Of a stretch of 11,559 nucleotides of DNA, positions 1 through 5,672 are shown piece after piece (positions within the stretch are counted from its first letter, which is position 1; each line of letters opens with the position of its first letter). The notes beneath the pieces were generated by a model. The model worked only from the letters and a program-made list of their open reading frames with translations, made no database searches and was not told where the DNA came from. The stretch is from CAYSVN01 sp964434585 (GTDB lineage Bacteria > Patescibacteriota > Gracilibacteria > Peribacterales > Peribacteraceae). The stretch lies in the NCBI GenBank assembly GCA_964434585.1, contig CAYSVN010000036.1:1-11559 (forward strand), written 5' to 3'. Made by a program: the position numbers and the translations under genes.

Positions 1-986
1 GTGTGCAAGGAGTGCGGTTTAGAAACAGTACTCGTAAAACAGCTGAGCCGTTAAATGTTGTGGGCTATGCAAGAAATTTAGAAGATGGTCGTGTGGAAAT
101 TAAGGCAGAAGGCAGTAAAGAAAACTTAGAACAATTATTGCAGTGGTGCTACCAGGGCAGCACGCTTAGCCGTGTTGATAACGTTGTACACCGGTGGGGT
201 GAAGCAGTAGGAGGATATAAAAATTTTATAGAAGATCGCTCTGGTAAACATTATCTTAAAGACCAACTAGACGCCTTTACAAACCTTTCGAGGCGTTTTA
301 TAAAACGCGTAAAGGCTGTTCCTAAGCATGTAGTTATTATTCCAGATGGCAATAGGCGCTGGGCTAAAAGCCAAGGATTAAAAGCTTGGGATGGTCACCG
401 AGAAGGATTTTCTAAGGTAACAAATTTAAGTAAAACCTTACGTGATGAAGGTGTAAAAAACTTTACGTTGTGGGGATTTTCAACCGAAAATTGGAATCGT
501 AGTAAAATGGAAATAGACCACCTTATGAACATTTTTACAGAAGGAGTAGAAGCTTTTAGAAAAGAAGCGTTTGAGCACAGTATTAGTTTTCGACACTTAG
601 GACGCAAGGACCGTTTGCCAAAAACATTAGTAGATAAACTTGTTGCACTAGAACAAGATACAGCACATTTTATAGATTATAGTTTTTGTTTAGCGCTAGA
701 CTATGGTGGCCGCGATGAGCTGCTACGTGCAACCAAAAAACTACAAGAATCTGGAGAGTTAATAACAGAGGAAAATCTTAATAAATATTTAGACACCGCT
801 GGTCTCCCCGACCCTGATTTTATTATCCGTACCAGTGGCGAAATGCGTAGCTCGGGCATGATGCCTTGGCAGGGCGCCTATGCAGAGTTTTATACTACAC
901 CACTCTGCTTTCCAGACTTTAAACCAAAAGCATTACTGGTAGCACTAGAAGAATTCAGCAATCGTCAGCGTCGATTTGGAGTGTAG
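1..986 (+). CDS. uppS: Acylphosphatase-undecaprenyl diphosphate synthase fusion, 5' end outside window
   Basis: The C-terminal domain (visible residues ~105-327) is a cis-prenyltransferase. It condenses isopentenyl diphosphates onto farnesyl diphosphate to build the C55 carrier for peptidoglycan and surface glycans. Seen: HVVIIPDGNRRWA with the catalytic Asp at visible residue 115, GFSTENWNR, LALDYGGRDEL, DFIIRTSGE and WQGAYAEFY. The N-terminal part starts inside an acylphosphatase: VQGVRFR supplies the catalytic Arg and GYARN the catalytic Asn, so this domain looks intact and able to hydrolyse acyl phosphates. The frame is open at the first base and the GTG at position 3 is an internal Val codon, so the true start lies upstream. 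Residues ~78-104 are a linker. The stop TAG leaves 9 bp to the convergent transporter gene. UppS assignment is near certain; the role of the fused acylphosphatase is unknown. Confidence 0.93.
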   Translation, partial: VQGVRFRNSTRKTAEPLNVVGYARNLEDGRVEIKAEGSKENLEQLLQWCYQGSTLSRVDNVVHRWGEAVGGYKNFIEDRSGKHYLKDQLDAFTNLSRRFIKRVKAVPKHVVIIPDGNRRWAKSQGLKAWDGHREGFSKVTNLSKTLRDEGVKNFTLWGFSTENWNRSKMEIDHLMNIFTEGVEAFRKEAFEHSISFRHLGRKDRLPKTLVDKLVALEQDTAHFIDYSFCLALDYGGRDELLRATKKLQESGELITEENLNKYLDTAGLPDPDFIIRTSGEMRSSGMMPWQGAYAEFYTTPLCFPDFKPKALLVALEEFSNRQRRFGV

Positions 987-995
987 ATACAAGGC

Positions 996-1862
996 TTACA
1001 CCATAAAAAATAATGCCAGTAACGATGCTGCAATCGCTAATACTTTTTGCAAATTCCAATGCTCTTTATAGTAAATAATAGAAAGAACAATAGGCACTAA
1101 AATGTACATAGAATTAATGGTATAAACAACAGACAAAAGACCGCCTAATGAAAAAGCAATCATTATTGTTGCAAAACTTAAATACCCCAACGCGCCCATA
1201 ACAAAGCAAAACACAACTGGCGCATTAGTAGAATGTTTCCCGTGTTTACTATTATTGCCGTGTATTAATGTTAACAGCATGCCAAATAATGCGCTAAACA
1301 CATAAATAAGCGCAGCTAATATTAATATTGATGAAAATAAATCTGCTCCATATTTATTAACTGCAGCCGCTAATGCTGCCATTAAAGCACTTAGTAGCAT
1401 TAGTAGTAGTCCTTTTTTTAAATGGTTCTGCCTATGATGTTCAGACTTTGTAATAAGTAGTAACGGAGTTATAAGGCCAAGAATCACACCAAGCCATTCT
1501 GGCATTGTTAATGATTCTTTAAGGAAAAGTACACCTATAACCATTGCAAATAATGGGCTTAAAAATTTATGAAGCGGAAAAAATATTGTAGAATCGATGT
1601 ACCGTAGCGAATCCATTCTAAAATTAGAGCTAATAATAAAAAGTGACCCAGCTAAGGCTGATATAGCAATCATTAACCATGAAATATTGCTAAAGTCCTC
1701 AAGTATACCTGCAATAGTAAGCCCAATAACTGCAGCCCCTGCAGCTCCATAAGTGTTAAGGGTATTGGTATTATAGTTCCGCATGGCAGCAATTTTTTGC
1801 ATAAATACAAAAAAGCCTGCAAATACAGCGCTAAGCAATGATAGTAAAAACCAAGTAGGCAT
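996..1862 (-). CDS. EamA/DMT-family membrane transporter
   Basis: A 288-residue, very hydrophobic protein with about ten membrane-spanning segments. It forms two half-repeats separated by a charged loop near residues 140-150 (KSEHHRQNHLKK), and a second His-rich polar loop lies near 203-213. This is the layout of the drug/metabolite transporter (EamA) superfamily, at the family's usual length. A family-typical sequence is FPLHKFLSPLFAMVIGVLFLKESL, where the conserved Glu follows a Pro-containing helix; YKEHW near the C-terminus is the equivalent position of the second half. Members export or import small metabolites across the inner membrane, and the substrate cannot be read from sequence. 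The ATG at 1862 has no Shine-Dalgarno motif. A TATATA element on this strand near 1919-1924, close to the cold-shock gene's inverted repeat, could be its -10. It is divergent from that gene and convergent with uppS. Confidence 0.85.
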   Translation of the reverse strand: MPTWFLLSLLSAVFAGFFVFMQKIAAMRNYNTNTLNTYGAAGAAVIGLTIAGILEDFSNISWLMIAISALAGSLFIISSNFRMDSLRYIDSTIFFPLHKFLSPLFAMVIGVLFLKESLTMPEWLGVILGLITPLLLITKSEHHRQNHLKKGLLLMLLSALMAALAAAVNKYGADLFSSILILAALIYVFSALFGMLLTLIHGNNSKHGKHSTNAPVVFCFVMGALGYLSFATIMIAFSLGGLLSVVYTINSMYILVPIVLSIIYYKEHWNLQKVLAIAASLLALFFMV

Positions 1863-1924
1863 GGCCAGCAGTGTATATTTAGATTGTTAAAAAAGCGAAT
1901 GCTATCTTTTAATGGTGTTATATA

Positions 1925-1949
1925 GCGTTAAGCGTGGTATACTTAACGC
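1925..1949. promoter_or_regulatory. Perfect 8-bp inverted repeat over the cold-shock promoter, operator candidate
   Basis: GCGTTAAG (1925-1932) and its exact reverse complement CTTAACGC (1942-1949) are separated by 9 bp that hold most of the -10 element. A third, imperfect half-site CGCTAAG follows at 1953-1959. The geometry, symmetric arms with a spacing of about two helical turns centred on a promoter, suits a dimeric repressor. It could control both divergent genes. The repeat is seen directly; the operator role is inferred. Confidence 0.5.
1935..1943 (+). promoter_or_regulatory. Extended -10 promoter of the cold-shock gene
   Basis: TG-G-TATACT is an extended -10 element (TGnTATAAT with one mismatch). 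No good -35 lies 17 bp upstream, which extended -10 promoters can tolerate. Transcription would begin near 1950 and give a leader of about 75 nt before the ATG at 2026. Confidence 0.6.
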
Positions 1950-1971
1950 GTACGCTAAGTTTGGAAAGAGG

Positions 1972-2012
1972 TAGAAATGCTTCCTACTCGCTAGATTACA
2001 TTTCTATTTTTT
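1972..2012 (+). promoter_or_regulatory. Leader hairpin with U-run upstream of csp, attenuator or thermosensor candidate
   Basis: TAGAAATG (1972-1979) pairs perfectly with CATTTCTA (1999-2006), and six T residues follow at 2007-2012. The stem is A+T-rich with a 19-nt loop. A competing smaller hairpin, GTAG (1971-1974) with CTAC (1983-1986), shares its 5' arm. A weak stem plus U-run inside the leader of a cold-shock gene suggests temperature-dependent attenuation or translation control. Only the pairing is seen; function is inferred. Confidence 0.45.
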
Positions 2013-2025
2013 ATCCCGCACAACT

Positions 2026-2223
2026 ATGGAAACAGGAGTTATTAAAAAACTGTTAAATGGTTTTGGTTTTATTGCTCGCGAAGGCGCTGAGGATCTTTTC
2101 TTCCATAGTGAAGACTTGGTTGAAGCTTCTTTCGACTCTCTTACAGAGGGTACAGCAGTAACATTCGAAGCTGGTAGTGGTCCTAAGGGGCCAAAAGCTA
2201 CTAACGTTGCACTTGCAGCTTAA
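2026..2223 (+). CDS. Cold-shock domain protein, CspA family
   Basis: A single 65-residue OB-fold RNA-binding protein, expected to melt RNA secondary structure in the cytoplasm at low temperature or in slow growth. RNP-1 is present as NGFGFI (residues 11-16) and RNP-2 as DLFFH (23-27), followed by the usual SEDL and a C-terminal GPKGPKATNV. It departs from the classical type at the N-terminus: the usual KWFNxxKG segment is shortened to KKLLNG, so the surface Trp is missing and the first loop is two residues shorter. The ATG has no Shine-Dalgarno motif (CCCGCACAACT precedes it). The gene is monocistronic, between an extended -10 promoter with an overlapping inverted repeat and a strong terminator at 2249-2274. 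Confidence 0.93.
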   Translation: METGVIKKLLNGFGFIAREGAEDLFFHSEDLVEASFDSLTEGTAVTFEAGSGPKGPKATNVALAA

Positions 2224-2248
2224 TTAAGTTTAATGCACATTAAAATTC

Positions 2249-2274
2249 ACCCTGGCTTTGGCTGGGGTTTTTTT
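2249..2274 (+). terminator. Rho-independent terminator of the cold-shock gene
   Basis: ACCCTGGC (2249-2256) pairs with GCTGGGGT (2261-2268) around a TTTG loop, with two G-U pairs in the RNA stem, and the T-run 2268-2274 follows directly. It lies 26 bp after the csp stop codon. Confidence 0.88.
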
Positions 2275-2314
2275 ATAAAAGCATTTAATGGCGCTTATTA
2301 GAAGGTTGTATAAA

Positions 2315-2343
2315 TTGACATATTATAAATAATATTATATAAT
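2315..2343 (+). promoter_or_regulatory. Perfect consensus sigma70 promoter
   Basis: TTGACA (2315-2320) and TATAAT (2338-2343) both match consensus exactly, with the ideal 17-bp A+T-rich spacer. Transcription should start near 2350, leaving a leader of about 18 nt before the ATG at 2368. Confidence 0.88.
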
Positions 2344-2367
2344 ATAATAACAAATATATACATATTT

Positions 2368-3135
2368 ATGATCGAGAATTTTCCTAAAAATGCACTGGTT
2401 ACCGCTACGCATGGTAGTTACTTTATTCCAAAGTCTGTGCGCGGTAATTTGGCACCAGAATTCAAAGAAAACAGCCTGCGCTTAGTGCGAAATTTTTCTG
2501 ATTACGAAACACGTAAATTATTACCAGAAGCAGCTCCAATTGAACAAAAAATAACAGCATGGTTCTCACGCGCTATTGGTGACCCTAATAGAGCTCCCGA
2601 TGCAGATGATATTTTTAGGGACACAGATTTTAATGGTAACCCTATTTGGAATAAGCCTTTAACAGAGAAGCAAAAAGCAAAATTACTTAAATTATATTAT
2701 CATCAGTATCATGTCAGAGTGGCGAGCATGATTAAGCAAGCCAACAAAAGCCAGCAGGACACAATTTTATTTGATATTCACGATACCGGCAACTTAATGC
2801 TTGGTTCTAAGCCAGAAGATGACCACAGCCGTGAAAATAAATTTCCTGAAATTTGTATTGGTAACTGTAATGGAGCCTCTTGCTCACCAGAAATTTTCGA
2901 ATTATTCGCTAAGAATTTACAAGATGAATTTAATTGTGATATTGCGATAAATAATCCATATGCTGGTGGGTATGTAGCTCAGGAATATAGTAAAATGTGT
3001 AATACAATCCAGATTGAGTTTGATAGGTCTACCTTAAACGAATTAAACCAACGTATGGATTTTAAGGCAGTAGCTTTAAGGGCAAACAAGCTACAGAATG
3101 CAATTATTCGTACAGCACGTAAGTTTGAAGTATAA
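2368..3135 (+). CDS. N-formylglutamate amidohydrolase-like zinc hydrolase
   Basis: A 255-residue cytoplasmic protein with the motif series of the N-formylglutamate amidohydrolase (FGase/HutG-type, PF05013) family. Seen in order: ATHGS with His15, SDYETRKLL (44-52), GDPNRAPDADD (71-81), YYHQYH (110-115), FDIHDTGN (135-142), NNPYAGGY (195-202) and IQIEFDR (214-220). Metal ligands are probably His15, an acidic residue near 45-47, and His138. The family cleaves formyl- or acyl-amide bonds and shares the fold of zinc carboxypeptidases, so a peptide or N-acyl amino-acid substrate is equally possible here. No histidine-utilisation neighbour is present, so N-formylglutamate itself is not supported by context. 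A perfect promoter drives it with a short leader and no Shine-Dalgarno motif, suggesting high transcription. Confidence 0.82.
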   Translation: MIENFPKNALVTATHGSYFIPKSVRGNLAPEFKENSLRLVRNFSDYETRKLLPEAAPIEQKITAWFSRAIGDPNRAPDADDIFRDTDFNGNPIWNKPLTEKQKAKLLKLYYHQYHVRVASMIKQANKSQQDTILFDIHDTGNLMLGSKPEDDHSRENKFPEICIGNCNGASCSPEIFELFAKNLQDEFNCDIAINNPYAGGYVAQEYSKMCNTIQIEFDRSTLNELNQRMDFKAVALRANKLQNAIIRTARKFEV

Positions 3136-3168
3136 ATTATCTTGTGGAAATTTATTAGAGGATAAAGC

Positions 3169-3531
3169 TTAGTATCTAAATATTAAATAATAAAGCCTTC
3201 TACATTTTATTTGAAGCATTGAAAATTTCCCTTTTGGATGATGGTCCTTACATAGAATTGCAAGATCGCTTTTTGGATTCTCCTTTCCAAATATAGGCTG
3301 AAACCACTTAGTGTAGCGAAGATGATGTACATGTAAGTCTGTAGTTCCGTGGCAAACGGCACATTTTTTACCGTGCACCTTAAATGCTTCTGCTCTCTTT
3401 TTTCTCCATGCCTCACTGCGGTAATATTGATAATATTCATGTGAGTCTAAACGAGCTATTAATGGATAAATATAAGACAGTAGAATAACAACAATACTAA
3501 ATGCAATTACTGAAAAAAATAAGGCGTACAT
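3169..3531 (-). CDS. Membrane-anchored HNH endonuclease-like protein
   Basis: A 120-residue protein with one hydrophobic segment (residues ~3-25) followed by a zinc-supported HNH fold. The first CxxC is Cys57-Cys60, then HVHH (67-70) carries the catalytic His, Asn85 is the middle residue, and LCKDHH (93-98) supplies the second Cys and the final His. HNH proteins cut DNA with one metal ion. Basic residues right after the membrane segment (RKKR, 43-46) favour a cytoplasmic catalytic domain by the positive-inside rule. Fusion of a minimal HNH domain to a membrane anchor is unusual; processing of incoming DNA or defence are possibilities, neither shown by context. A -10-like TAGAAT lies 7 nt upstream of the ATG. 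It is convergent with the amidohydrolase gene (33 bp) and downstream of the HAD gene. Confidence 0.78.
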   Translation of the reverse strand: MYALFFSVIAFSIVVILLSYIYPLIARLDSHEYYQYYRSEAWRKKRAEAFKVHGKKCAVCHGTTDLHVHHLRYTKWFQPIFGKENPKSDLAILCKDHHPKGKFSMLQIKCRRLYYLIFRY

Positions 3532-3538
3532 TAAACCT

Positions 3539-3544
3539 ATTCTA
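3539..3544 (-). promoter_or_regulatory. Possible -10 element of the HNH gene
   Basis: TAGAAT on the minus strand (five of six matches to TATAAT) ends 7 nt before the ATG at 3531. Transcription would start at or next to the start codon. No convincing -35 is seen. Confidence 0.3.
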
Positions 3545-3603
3545 TTACATTGGTAATATAATACCTACTTTGTAATATCTAACCTTAATAACATGTTAAA
3601 AAG

Positions 3604-3636
3604 TGGAGCACCTTATGGGAGCTTATTACAGAATAA
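3604..3636. repeat. 33-bp direct repeat, copy 1
   Basis: Matches 4375-4407 with one difference (A at 3610 against G at 4381). It begins TGGAGC and ends CAGAATAA. It overlaps the stop codon and last codons of the HAD gene, so on the minus strand the repeat sits at the gene's 3' end. An imperfect small hairpin, AGCACC against GGAGCT, lies within it. Confidence 0.9.
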
Positions 3637-4250
3637 TTTTCTCTAAACCTCCAACATTATCAATAAGAAAATCTGGATTACATATTTTTAATTTTTTCTT
3701 GCTTAAAAATCCCCAAGTTACACCTATACTTGTTATGCCTAATTCTTTAGAAGCTTCAATCTCATGATTACTGTCTCCAATAAAATAGGTATCACCTAAT
3801 ACTAGATTATTTTTTTGAATAATATTTTGTACACTTTCTAGCTTATTATCTACATCGGTAACAATATCATTAAAAGTATCTTCTAAGTGATGAGTGTTAA
3901 TTTCTAGCAACAATGTTTCTGATAAGTCAGAGCTTACAACAGCAAGGTAATAGTTCTCATCCTTACACTTCTTGATTAATTGAATCATCTCAGGAAATAA
4001 ATTTGTCTGAGGGCATTGTTTATGGTGTACAAANNNNNNNNNNATAAGCTTGAGCTTGACCTTCTTTAGTAAATTTATCACCCAAATATTTTTTGTAAAA
4101 TTTTTCATGAGGCTGTTGCCAATTATTTTTAAATTCCTCTAAAGATATCGTGTTAACATTGTATTTTTTAAATATTTGATTAACAATCCATAACTGAGCT
4201 TTAACAGTGTCTTTTGCTACTCCAGACCAATCAAAAATAATATTTTTCAT
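3626..4250 (-). CDS. HAD-superfamily hydrolase, interrupted by an assembly gap
   Basis: A small haloacid-dehalogenase-type phosphatase, read in two parts either side of the N-run 4034-4043. The 69 codons before the gap and the 135 after it are each exactly on a codon boundary, so the gene is whole if the true gap is zero or a multiple of three. About 204 residues is a normal length for a C1-capped HAD. Motif I is FDWSGV with nucleophile Asp7. Residues ~15-75 are a helical cap. Motif II is AVVSSD, motif III Lys is probably in DNKLES, and motif IV is FIGDSNHEIEASKELG. The second Asp of DxD is Ser, so the usual acid/base is missing. Phosphonatase-like enzymes (DWAGT) also lack it, but substrate is unknown. 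A+T-rich, flanked by 33-bp direct repeats, no Shine-Dalgarno. Confidence 0.82.
4034..4043. other. Assembly gap (10 N) inside the HAD gene
   Basis: Ten N bases. The HAD frame ends on a complete codon at 4044 and resumes on a complete codon at 4033, while ten bases would shift the frame. The N count is therefore a placeholder, and the true number of missing bases is zero or a multiple of three. Confidence 0.95.
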
Positions 4251-4309
4251 AAATAAATAGTATCACACATCTTGCCTTCCAAAAACACTAAGCGAACATC
4301 TCGGCGTAG
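4247..4309 (-). pseudogene. Possible 3' remnant of a gene, coupled to the HAD start
   Basis: A 20-codon open frame, starting just after two stops, reads LRRDVRLVFLEGKMCDTIYL. It ends with a TGA that overlaps the HAD ATG as ATGA, the usual sign of translational coupling. It is visibly richer in G+C than the HAD gene. It may be the tail of a deleted upstream gene. Its only possible starts are GTG or TTG, so it is unlikely to be a working gene, and chance is a fair alternative. Confidence 0.2.
4259..4264 (-). promoter_or_regulatory. Possible -10 element of the HAD gene
   Basis: GATACT on the minus strand, preceded by TG one base away (TGTGATACT), ends 8 nt before the ATG at 4250. This would give a nearly leaderless transcript. 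The match is moderate and no -35 is convincing. Confidence 0.3.
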
Positions 4310-4374
4310 CTATCAATTTTTATAAATAGCAAAAATAACACTTTGCCTATTAAAACGGATAAAGCGAAGACGAA

Positions 4375-4407
4375 TGGAGCGCCTTATGGGAGCTTATTAC
4401 AGAATAA
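4375..4407. repeat. 33-bp direct repeat, copy 2
   Basis: The second copy, 771 bp from copy 1, in the same orientation, with 32 of 33 bases identical. It lies upstream of both the HAD gene (minus) and the orphan gene (plus). The frame starting at 4376 gives GAPYGSLLQN in both copies, with the one difference silent (GCA/GCG). This frame is open from 4310 to 4446 around copy 2. Similarity stops sharply at both ends. Confidence 0.9.
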
Positions 4408-4455
4408 GAATATCCATATATCCTATAATTGGAACTATTTAACATCATAAAAATA

Positions 4456-4464
4456 TGATATAAT
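4456..4464 (+). promoter_or_regulatory. Extended -10 promoter giving a leaderless transcript
   Basis: TG-A-TATAAT is a perfect extended -10. Only five bases (GAAAT) separate it from the ATG at 4470, so transcription should start at or within a base of the start codon. The -35 position (4436-4441) is weak. Confidence 0.65.
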
Positions 4465-4469
4465 GAAAT

Positions 4470-5510
4470 ATGAAACAAGAAACATCAAATAAACACCAAG
4501 AAAGTATAGAAAGCAGATATAAAAATGAAAGCATAAACCCAAAAAATGCAGAAGAGTTCATAGGGATGCTTTATCTGCAAACATGTTTTGATAATCAAGA
4601 AGATGTATTAAAAGCACTAGATTTTGATGATCATAAAAAAGGAAGTAGTGACTACTATAAATCTAAAAGAATACTCAATGAATGGAATGAAAGTCAGAAA
4701 CTGCTCCAAAAAGAGTTTTCTACTGAAGAATTAAAAAAAATAAAACTAGACTATGTGGGAATAAATTTGGAAGAGCTTAAAATTCAAACAAGAGCACATA
4801 AAGACGGTATATTACTATTTTCTGAAAAATATCCTCAAACATGGCTTGAGTTTTCAGAAGGAAAAATTATTGGCAGAAATACTGCCAAAAATAAAGTAGG
4901 TGGTTTTAAAGAAATATCAGCTGCAATCCTATGGTGGCATAAACAAGTTATTGAATATGAAAAAACAAGAGATCAAAAACTAAAAAAATTATCTAAAAAA
5001 GAACAAATTAAAATCCATAATGAAAATACGGTAGAAATTGGAAAAATGTTTCTCTTGGTATGTTTAGAAGATTTGGAAGCAGAAAAATACATAAATCTTG
5101 ATGATAAGAATCCAAGTTCTCCTGAATATCAAAAAGGACTTACGCAGCTTTTAGAAAGACAATCGCTTAGAGCAGCAATTATAGACCAGGCTAAATCTTT
5201 TGGTTACGACACTAAAGATATTTTCTCCATCTTGAAAGAATTTAGTACTTTAAGAAGTGGCGAGGATAAACTTATTGAGCAACCGTCTCTCGTTCTCCAT
5301 GAAGATGGTATAAATCAATATTTATATAGTCATAAATTCCATAATCCTCATATTGCAATGATGAATGGATCTGTCTACAACAGAGATGGTCGACTTGGCT
5401 TTAATGGTGAAAATACTAAAGCGATTGATAGATATGAAGCAATGTATATCTATATAAGATTAACTGTTAATCAGATGATTGAATCAGATAAATTAAAAAA
5501 AGATGAGTAG
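4470..5510 (+). CDS. Orphan protein with an internal duplication, function unknown
   Basis: A 346-residue soluble, highly charged protein with no signal peptide or membrane segment; I recognise no family. It contains two related helical segments. Residues ~29-70 (EFIGMLYLQTCFDNQED, then FDDHKKGSSDYYKS) align with ~188-228 (VEIGKMFLLVCLEDLEA, then LDDKNPSSPEYQKG), sharing the IG pair, a Cys eight residues after it, a D-D pair and the S-x-x-Y-x-K spacing. The segment between (~130-165) carries IIGRNTAKNKVGGFKEISAAILWWHKQ. A separate C-terminal region follows (~280-340), with INQYLYSHKFHNPHIAMMNGSVYNRDGRLGFNG. A lysine-rich stretch (KLKKLSKKEQIK) lies before the second copy. The gene is A+T-rich with many AAA/TTA codons, has an apparently leaderless start, and abuts the 3' end of tRNA-Gly. 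All this suggests acquired DNA. Confidence 0.8.
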   Translation: MKQETSNKHQESIESRYKNESINPKNAEEFIGMLYLQTCFDNQEDVLKALDFDDHKKGSSDYYKSKRILNEWNESQKLLQKEFSTEELKKIKLDYVGINLEELKIQTRAHKDGILLFSEKYPQTWLEFSEGKIIGRNTAKNKVGGFKEISAAILWWHKQVIEYEKTRDQKLKKLSKKEQIKIHNENTVEIGKMFLLVCLEDLEAEKYINLDDKNPSSPEYQKGLTQLLERQSLRAAIIDQAKSFGYDTKDIFSILKEFSTLRSGEDKLIEQPSLVLHEDGINQYLYSHKFHNPHIAMMNGSVYNRDGRLGFNGENTKAIDRYEAMYIYIRLTVNQMIESDKLKKDE

Positions 5511-5521
5511 TCTTAATGTAG

Positions 5522-5529
5522 AAAAAAAA
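5522..5529 (-). terminator. T-run after tRNA-Gly
   Basis: Eight T residues on the minus strand begin 4 nt after the encoded CCA. They could end transcription of the tRNA. No separate hairpin is seen. Confidence 0.45.
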
Positions 5530-5533
5530 TCGA

Positions 5534-5608
5534 TGGAGCGGGTAGCGGGAATCGAACCCGCATATCCGGCTTGGAAGGCCGGCGTAATAGCCTTTATACT
5601 ATACCCGC
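5534..5608 (-). tRNA. tRNA-Gly(TCC)
   Basis: A 75-nt cloverleaf including an encoded CCA. The acceptor stem GCGGGTA pairs with TACCCGC, with discriminator T. The anticodon arm is CCGGC-CTTCCAA-GCCGG with anticodon TCC, reading GGA and other GGN codons. The T arm is GCGGG-TTCGATT-CCCGC and the D loop contains GG. No intron. The gene lies between the orphan gene and the sugar transferase, at the border of the A+T-rich stretch. Confidence 0.97.
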
Positions 5609-5615
5609 ATTGGTA

Positions 5616-5644
5616 TTGCTTACAGATGGTACTACATTTTTAAT
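5616..5644 (+). promoter_or_regulatory. Probable promoter of the sugar transferase gene
   Basis: TTGCTT (5616-5621), a 17-bp spacer and TTTAAT (5639-5644) form a moderate sigma70 match. Just downstream, GTTTCA (5647-5652) and TGAAAC (5657-5662) form a perfect 6-bp inverted repeat around a 4-base loop near the expected start site, a possible operator. Confidence 0.45.
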
Positions 5645-5672
5645 AAGTTTCAAATATGAAACTGACTACGCT

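Noticed and set aside
3604..4407. The repeat begins TGGAGC like the antisense of the tRNA-Gly CCA end, suggesting tRNA-derived attachment sites.
   Set aside because: Only about seven bases match the tRNA end at 5534. The expected T-arm stem does not form in the repeat, so it is not a tRNA fragment.
5571..5672. An upstream extension of the sugar transferase frame starting at 5571.
   Set aside because: It overlaps the tRNA-Gly gene, and its 34 residues do not resemble the family N-terminus. The ATG at 5673 or 5685 fits better.
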